From Devosia ureilytica (GTDB lineage Bacteria; Pseudomonadota; Alphaproteobacteria; Rhizobiales; Devosiaceae): DNA of 64,000 bases. Positions 57,547 to 64,000 of this stretch are shown here, one piece after another. The stretch lies in contig NZ_JAMZCU010000003.1 in assembly GCF_024273195.1 (NCBI RefSeq), positions 248,001 to 312,000 of the forward strand, written 5' to 3'. The position numbers and the translations under genes were made by a program. The notes under the pieces are model-generated. The model did not search any database. It saw nothing but the letters and a program-made list of their open reading frames with translations, and was not told the origin of the DNA. Every line of letters begins with the position of its first letter. Position 1 is the stretch's first letter.

Positions 57547-58199
57547 GCGCTGATCTGCAAAAACTGCTGACCTGGTTGTCTCCTGCCTTTCCGGTAGGCG
57601 CGTTCGCGTGGTCGGCGGGCCTGGAAACCGCCATTGTCCAGGGCAAGGTGACCGACCGGGCGACAGCGGAGAACTGGATTGCCGGCACCCTCAACCATGG
57701 GGGCCTCAGGACCGACGCGATCCTTCTGGCGCATGCCCACTCCGGGCATAAAGAGCGCCAAAAGCTGGCCGAACTGGCCGATCTCTGCCTGGCGCTGACC
57801 CCGGCCCGCGAGCGTCACGCCGAGACCGTACTCACCGGCAATGCCTTCGTCCTCGCCAGCGCCGCCTGGCCGACGGAAGCACCGCTGACCCTTCCAAAGC
57901 CCTGTCCCTATCCCATCGCGGTGGGCGCCCTGGCCGGCGCCCATGGCATCGACAGGCACGACACGCTGATCGCCTTCATCACCGCCACGGTGCATAGCCA
58001 GGTCTCGGTGGCAGTCCGGCTCGTGCCTATCGGGCAGAGCGACGGCCTCGCCATCATGGCCGGGCTGGAACCGCAAGTCGCCGACCTGGCAGCGCTGTGC
58101 CTCAATGCCGCACTGGATGCTATTGGCAGCGTCGCCTATGGCGCAGATATTGCGCAAATGCAGCACGAAACCCTGCCAACAAGGATTTTCCGGTCATGA
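57543..58199 (+). CDS. ureF: Urease accessory protein UreF
   Basis: A 218-residue protein, starting at a GTG that overlaps the ureE stop. [24 protein letters not shown] is the diagnostic UreF start. It joins UreD on apo-urease and recruits UreG. The central region [19 protein letters not shown] is typical. Confidence 0.96.
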   Translation: MSADLQKLLTWLSPAFPVGAFAWSAGLETAIVQGKVTDRATAENWIAGTLNHGGLRTDAILLAHAHSGHKERQKLAELADLCLALTPARERHAETVLTGNAFVLASAAWPTEAPLTLPKPCPYPIAVGALAGAHGIDRHDTLIAFITATVHSQVSVAVRLVPIGQSDGLAIMAGLEPQVADLAALCLNAALDAIGSVAYGADIAQMQHETLPTRIFRS

Positions 58200-58627
58200 A
58201 CATGCTCCTCTCGTCCTTCATGTTCATTGGCCTGTTTGCCGTATCCATCGCCCACTTGATGTGGGCCTTCGGCCGCACCTGGCCGATCCGCAGTGAAAAA
58301 CTGCTGGCCCAGACGGTCGTGGGCTTCAAGGACATCGAGCGCATGCCGCCGCGACTGGCCTCGCTGGCTGTCGCTGTCGCCACCTTTACCGCTGGGTGCT
58401 TTGCCCTGGCGCTGGCTGATCATGATAGCGGCGGGTGGATGCTTAACCTCGTAGGCCTTGTTTTTGCTGCTGTTTTTCTAGCCCGCGGTATTGTCGGCTA
58501 CACGCCCTGGTGGGCTTCCGTGACCCCGGAACCCAATTTTCGCATCAACGACCTTCGGGTCTATTCGCCGCTTTGCCTCTTCCTCGGCATCGGCTTCCTG
58601 GCGCTTATTGCGCTGCGTTTCCTTTGA
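58196..58627 (+). CDS. DUF3995-like membrane protein between ureF and ureG
   Basis: A 143-residue protein from the ATG at 58196, which overlaps ureF by 4 bases. Four hydrophobic segments (about residues 5-25, 52-72, 78-100 and 120-140). [22 protein letters not shown] and [21 protein letters not shown] resemble DUF3995 proteins. Function unknown; the coupling shows it is a regular member of the operon. Confidence 0.82.
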   Translation: MNMLLSSFMFIGLFAVSIAHLMWAFGRTWPIRSEKLLAQTVVGFKDIERMPPRLASLAVAVATFTAGCFALALADHDSGGWMLNLVGLVFAAVFLARGIVGYTPWWASVTPEPNFRINDLRVYSPLCLFLGIGFLALIALRFL

Positions 58628-58644
58628 CCGACAAGGAGTTAGCC

Positions 58645-59277
58645 ATGTCCAAGAGCCTCAACGGACCTCTGCGCATCGGCATCGGCGGGCCGGTCGGCTC
58701 GGGCAAGACGACGCTGTGCGAAATGCTGCTCAAGGCCATGCGCGAGCGCTATTCCATGGCCGTTGTCACCAATGACATCTACACCCAGGAAGATGCGCTG
58801 ATCCTGGCGCGGGCCCAGGCTATCTCGAATGAACGGATTGTTGGCGTCGAAACGGGCGGCTGTCCGCACACCGCCATCCGCGAGGATGCCTCGCTCAATC
58901 TGGCGGCCATCGACGCGCTCAACAAGAAGTTCCCCGATCTCGATATCATCCTGATCGAAAGCGGCGGCGACAATCTGGCGGCAACGTTCTCGCCCGACCT
59001 CGCCGATCTCACCATTTACGTGATCTCGGTGGCGCAGGGCGAAAAGATCCCGCGCAAGGGCGGCCCGGCCATCTCCCGCTCGGATCTATTGGTCATCACC
59101 CACACCGATCTGGCCCCCTATGTGGGCGCCAGCCTCGAGGTGATGGAAAGCGACACCCAAAAGGTGCGCGAAGGCCGGCCCTATGTCTTTACCGACCTGC
59201 TGCGCCGCGAAAGCCTGGACCAGATCATCGGCTTCATCGAAAAGCACGGCGGGTTTGAGGCTCAGGCCGCCGAGTAG
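58645..59277 (+). CDS. ureG: Urease accessory GTPase UreG
   Basis: A 210-residue SIMIBI GTPase that drives nickel insertion. P-loop [12 protein letters not shown], the nickel motif [18 protein letters not shown] with the CPH triad, [17 protein letters not shown], and the guanine site [11 protein letters not shown]. The ATG at 58645 has AAGGAG upstream. Confidence 0.98.
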   Translation: MSKSLNGPLRIGIGGPVGSGKTTLCEMLLKAMRERYSMAVVTNDIYTQEDALILARAQAISNERIVGVETGGCPHTAIREDASLNLAAIDALNKKFPDLDIILIESGGDNLAATFSPDLADLTIYVISVAQGEKIPRKGGPAISRSDLLVITHTDLAPYVGASLEVMESDTQKVREGRPYVFTDLLRRESLDQIIGFIEKHGGFEAQAAE

Positions 59278-59286
59278 CGCGGACGG

Positions 59287-61290
59287 CTATTCCGCCGGCC
59301 GCACCAGCGCCACCACAGAGCGAGGCGGCAGGGTGGCCGTGCCTTCGGTCAATGCCACCTCGGACCCATCCTCGGACTGAATACCGATAGCCCAATCGTC
59401 CGCTGGCAACCGCGCCACAACGGGCTCGACGCGCCGATTGAACCACACCAGCACCTCGTCATCCTTGTAGCGCAAGTGCATGCCGAGCACCGAGGCGCTG
59501 CTGTCGTTCCAGTCGCCCTCATTCATTTCGCGCCCGTCGGGATGCAGCCAGACGACGTCCTTGACGCCATTGCGATCCTGCCCGGAGAGCCAGTGGTCGT
59601 GGCTGATGGCAGGATGGGCCTTGCGGAAGGCGTTGATGGCGCCGACGAAATCGACCAGCGCGCCATCGGCGCCTTCCCAGTCGACCCAAGTGATCTCATT
59701 GTCCTGGGCATAGGCGTTGTTATTGCCCTGCTGGGTCCGATACATCTCGTCGCCCTGCTGGATCAGCGGGGTGCCACGTGACATGAACAGGGTCGCCAGA
59801 AGCGCGCGAACGTCGCGCTTGCGGGCATGGTTGATGGCCGCATCATCGGTCTCGCCTTCGACGCCGCAGTTCCATGAGGAATTGTGGTTGTGCCCGTCGC
59901 GATTGTTCTCGCCGTTCGCCTCATTATGCTTGTCGTGATAGGTCACGAGATCTCGCAGCGTGAACCCGTCATGCACGGCCAGCATGTTCACCCCGGCGCT
60001 TGGCTTGCGCCCCGCGACATCGAAGATTTCCGAAGACCCCGCCACCTTGCCCGCCAGGGCGCCGATCTTGCCATTCTCGCCCTTCCAGAAGGCGCGAATT
60101 TCGTCGCGATAGGTGTCGTTGTGCTCGGCAAACTCCTTGCCGAACTTGCCCAGCCCATAGCCGCCCGGACCCGGGTCCCAGGGCTCGGCAACAAGGATAC
60201 ACTTGCTCAGTACCGGATCAGCCTTGATCAGCTTGAGCATGGCCGCTTCCGGGTTGAACCCCGGCTCGCGCCCCAGGATGGTTGCAAGGTCAAAGCGGAA
60301 GCCGGAGACACCCAGTTCCTCGACGTAGTAGCGCAGGCTTTCGATCACCAGCCGCTGCACCGCCGGGTGATCGCAGCGCAGCGTATTGCCAGTGCCCGTA
60401 TCGTTGACGAGATGCTTTTTGCCATCCACATCGACCCAGCGATAATAGGTCTGCGGATCAAGACCCATCATCGACAGGATCGGCCCCTGGCTGTCACCCT
60501 CGCCGGTGTGGTTATAGACCACGTCGAGGATCACCGAGATGCCGGCCTTGCGATAGGCGTCGGTCATCACCCGCATCTCCTGCGGGCCACGCGGCGCCAG
60601 GCGCGGATCGACGGAAAAATAGGCCACCGGGTTATAGCCCCAGGCATTGGTCAGCCCCAGCTGGGGCAGATGGCCCTCATCGATCCAGGCCGCTGTCGGC
60701 ATCAACTGAATGGTATCGACGCCCAGGTGCTTGAAATGGTCGATCACTCGACGCGTGGTCAGCGCCGCGACGCTCCCCCGCAACGGCCCCTGCACGCTTG
60801 GGTGGCGCATGGTGAAGCCGCGCACATTGAGCTCATAATAGAGCGAAGGCGACTTCTTGCGTGGATGCGCCACCTCATTGCCGCCGGCCGTGACAATGGC
60901 CTTGGGGACCAGATCGGCAGTATCGACCGCATCTTCACGCGCCAGCCGCAGCCGGGGCGAGCGCACGAACACCCGGTCGAGGTGCCGCGCATAGGGATCG
61001 ACGAGCAGCTTATTGGGGTCGAAGAACAGCGCCTGATCGGGGTCATAGGGCCCATCGGCGCGTAGCCCATAGCGCGCGCCTGGCCCGACATTGGCGATCA
61101 GCCCGGCATGCACATTGTCCTGGTGCACATCGAGCTCGAAACGCTCGATTTCCTTGTCCTGTTCATCGAACAGGCACACCCAGATAACACTGGCGCTTTC
61201 CGAATAGACGGCAAAATTGACCCCTTCAGCGGTCACCGTGGCGCCAAGCTTCTCCACGCTGCCGCCTTGCGGCACCAATTCAGGTTTCAT
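59287..61290 (-). CDS. glgX: Glycogen debranching enzyme GlgX
   Basis: A 667-residue GH13 enzyme that removes short branches from limit dextrin. An N-terminal carbohydrate-binding domain (EGVNFAVYSESASVIWVCLFDEQ) precedes the barrel with YELNVRGFTMRHP, DVVYNHTGEGD, nucleophile Asp in GFRFDLATIL, Glu in LVAEPWD and Asp in AVHDGFTLRDL. The ATG at 61290 (MKPELVPQGGSVEKLGATV) is the natural start; the longer open frame upstream overlaps pgm and is not protein-like. Confidence 0.96.
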   Translation of the reverse strand: MKPELVPQGGSVEKLGATVTAEGVNFAVYSESASVIWVCLFDEQDKEIERFELDVHQDNVHAGLIANVGPGARYGLRADGPYDPDQALFFDPNKLLVDPYARHLDRVFVRSPRLRLAREDAVDTADLVPKAIVTAGGNEVAHPRKKSPSLYYELNVRGFTMRHPSVQGPLRGSVAALTTRRVIDHFKHLGVDTIQLMPTAAWIDEGHLPQLGLTNAWGYNPVAYFSVDPRLAPRGPQEMRVMTDAYRKAGISVILDVVYNHTGEGDSQGPILSMMGLDPQTYYRWVDVDGKKHLVNDTGTGNTLRCDHPAVQRLVIESLRYYVEELGVSGFRFDLATILGREPGFNPEAAMLKLIKADPVLSKCILVAEPWDPGPGGYGLGKFGKEFAEHNDTYRDEIRAFWKGENGKIGALAGKVAGSSEIFDVAGRKPSAGVNMLAVHDGFTLRDLVTYHDKHNEANGENNRDGHNHNSSWNCGVEGETDDAAINHARKRDVRALLATLFMSRGTPLIQQGDEMYRTQQGNNNAYAQDNEITWVDWEGADGALVDFVGAINAFRKAHPAISHDHWLSGQDRNGVKDVVWLHPDGREMNEGDWNDSSASVLGMHLRYKDDEVLVWFNRRVEPVVARLPADDWAIGIQSEDGSEVALTEGTATLPPRSVVALVRPAE

Positions 61291-61303
61291 GGACAAGGCA
61301 AGC

Positions 61304-64000
<2,697 letters not shown>

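Overview
The window reads as chromosomal DNA of an alphaproteobacterium of the order Hyphomicrobiales, most likely Devosia or a close relative. The support is the high GC content, short gene gaps with many 4-base overlaps, HWE/HisKA_2 sensor kinases, a DUF2336 protein, an Irr-type iron box, a host-attachment protein and the arrangement of the urea genes. This placement comes from gene content and was not tested by a database search. No insertion sequence, prophage, CRISPR array, rRNA or tRNA gene was recognised.

Layout. 1-2856 (minus): start of the division and cell-wall cluster, rsmH-ftsL-ftsI, with ftsI cut by the window edge. 3061-6036 (plus): a three-gene two-component module. 6065-10781 (minus): an MDR oxidoreductase, a small XRE regulator with its membrane-protein partner, the carboxy(nor)spermidine route to spermidine, and a small exported peptide. 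10915-11298 (minus): RNase P RNA. 11329-14991 (minus): a TerB/DnaJ-type protein, a proline-rich membrane protein, metF, and an ArsR-methyltransferase fusion behind a palindromic promoter. 15434-19364 (minus): an Fbp-type iron(III) ABC transporter with an Irr-like box. 19419-22208: DUF2336 protein, AraC regulator and a divergent small membrane protein. 22256-25433: katG and oxyR, divergent. 25445-28381: RarD, host-attachment protein, alpha/beta hydrolase and a small exported protein. 28508-30311: a PAS-HWE kinase with a single-domain receiver. 30494-33896: ettA and a GH13 enzyme, divergent. 33893-40196 (minus): Lrp regulator, NMT1-type ABC transporter, YdeP-type molybdoenzyme and a DUF2461 protein.

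The centre of interest is 40597-59277, one large urea island. A hybrid kinase whose input region is a whole NCS1-type permease followed by a cysteine cluster, together with its LuxR-type response regulator, lies divergent to urtABCDE, the urea ABC transporter. A urease operon in the order ureD-A-J-B-x-C-x-x-E-F-x-G follows. The x genes are a 133-residue unknown, a MliC-like exported protein, a 195-residue membrane protein and a DUF3995-like membrane protein. A secreted, extremely acidic repeat protein is encoded on the opposite strand between the transporter and urease genes. The likely logic is that the permease-kinase senses urea or a related nitrogen compound, the LuxR regulator acts at a palindrome over the urtA promoter, UrtABCDE imports urea, and nickel urease, assembled by UreDEFG, releases ammonia.

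The window closes with minus-strand glycogen genes: glgA (5' part outside the window), pgm and glgX.
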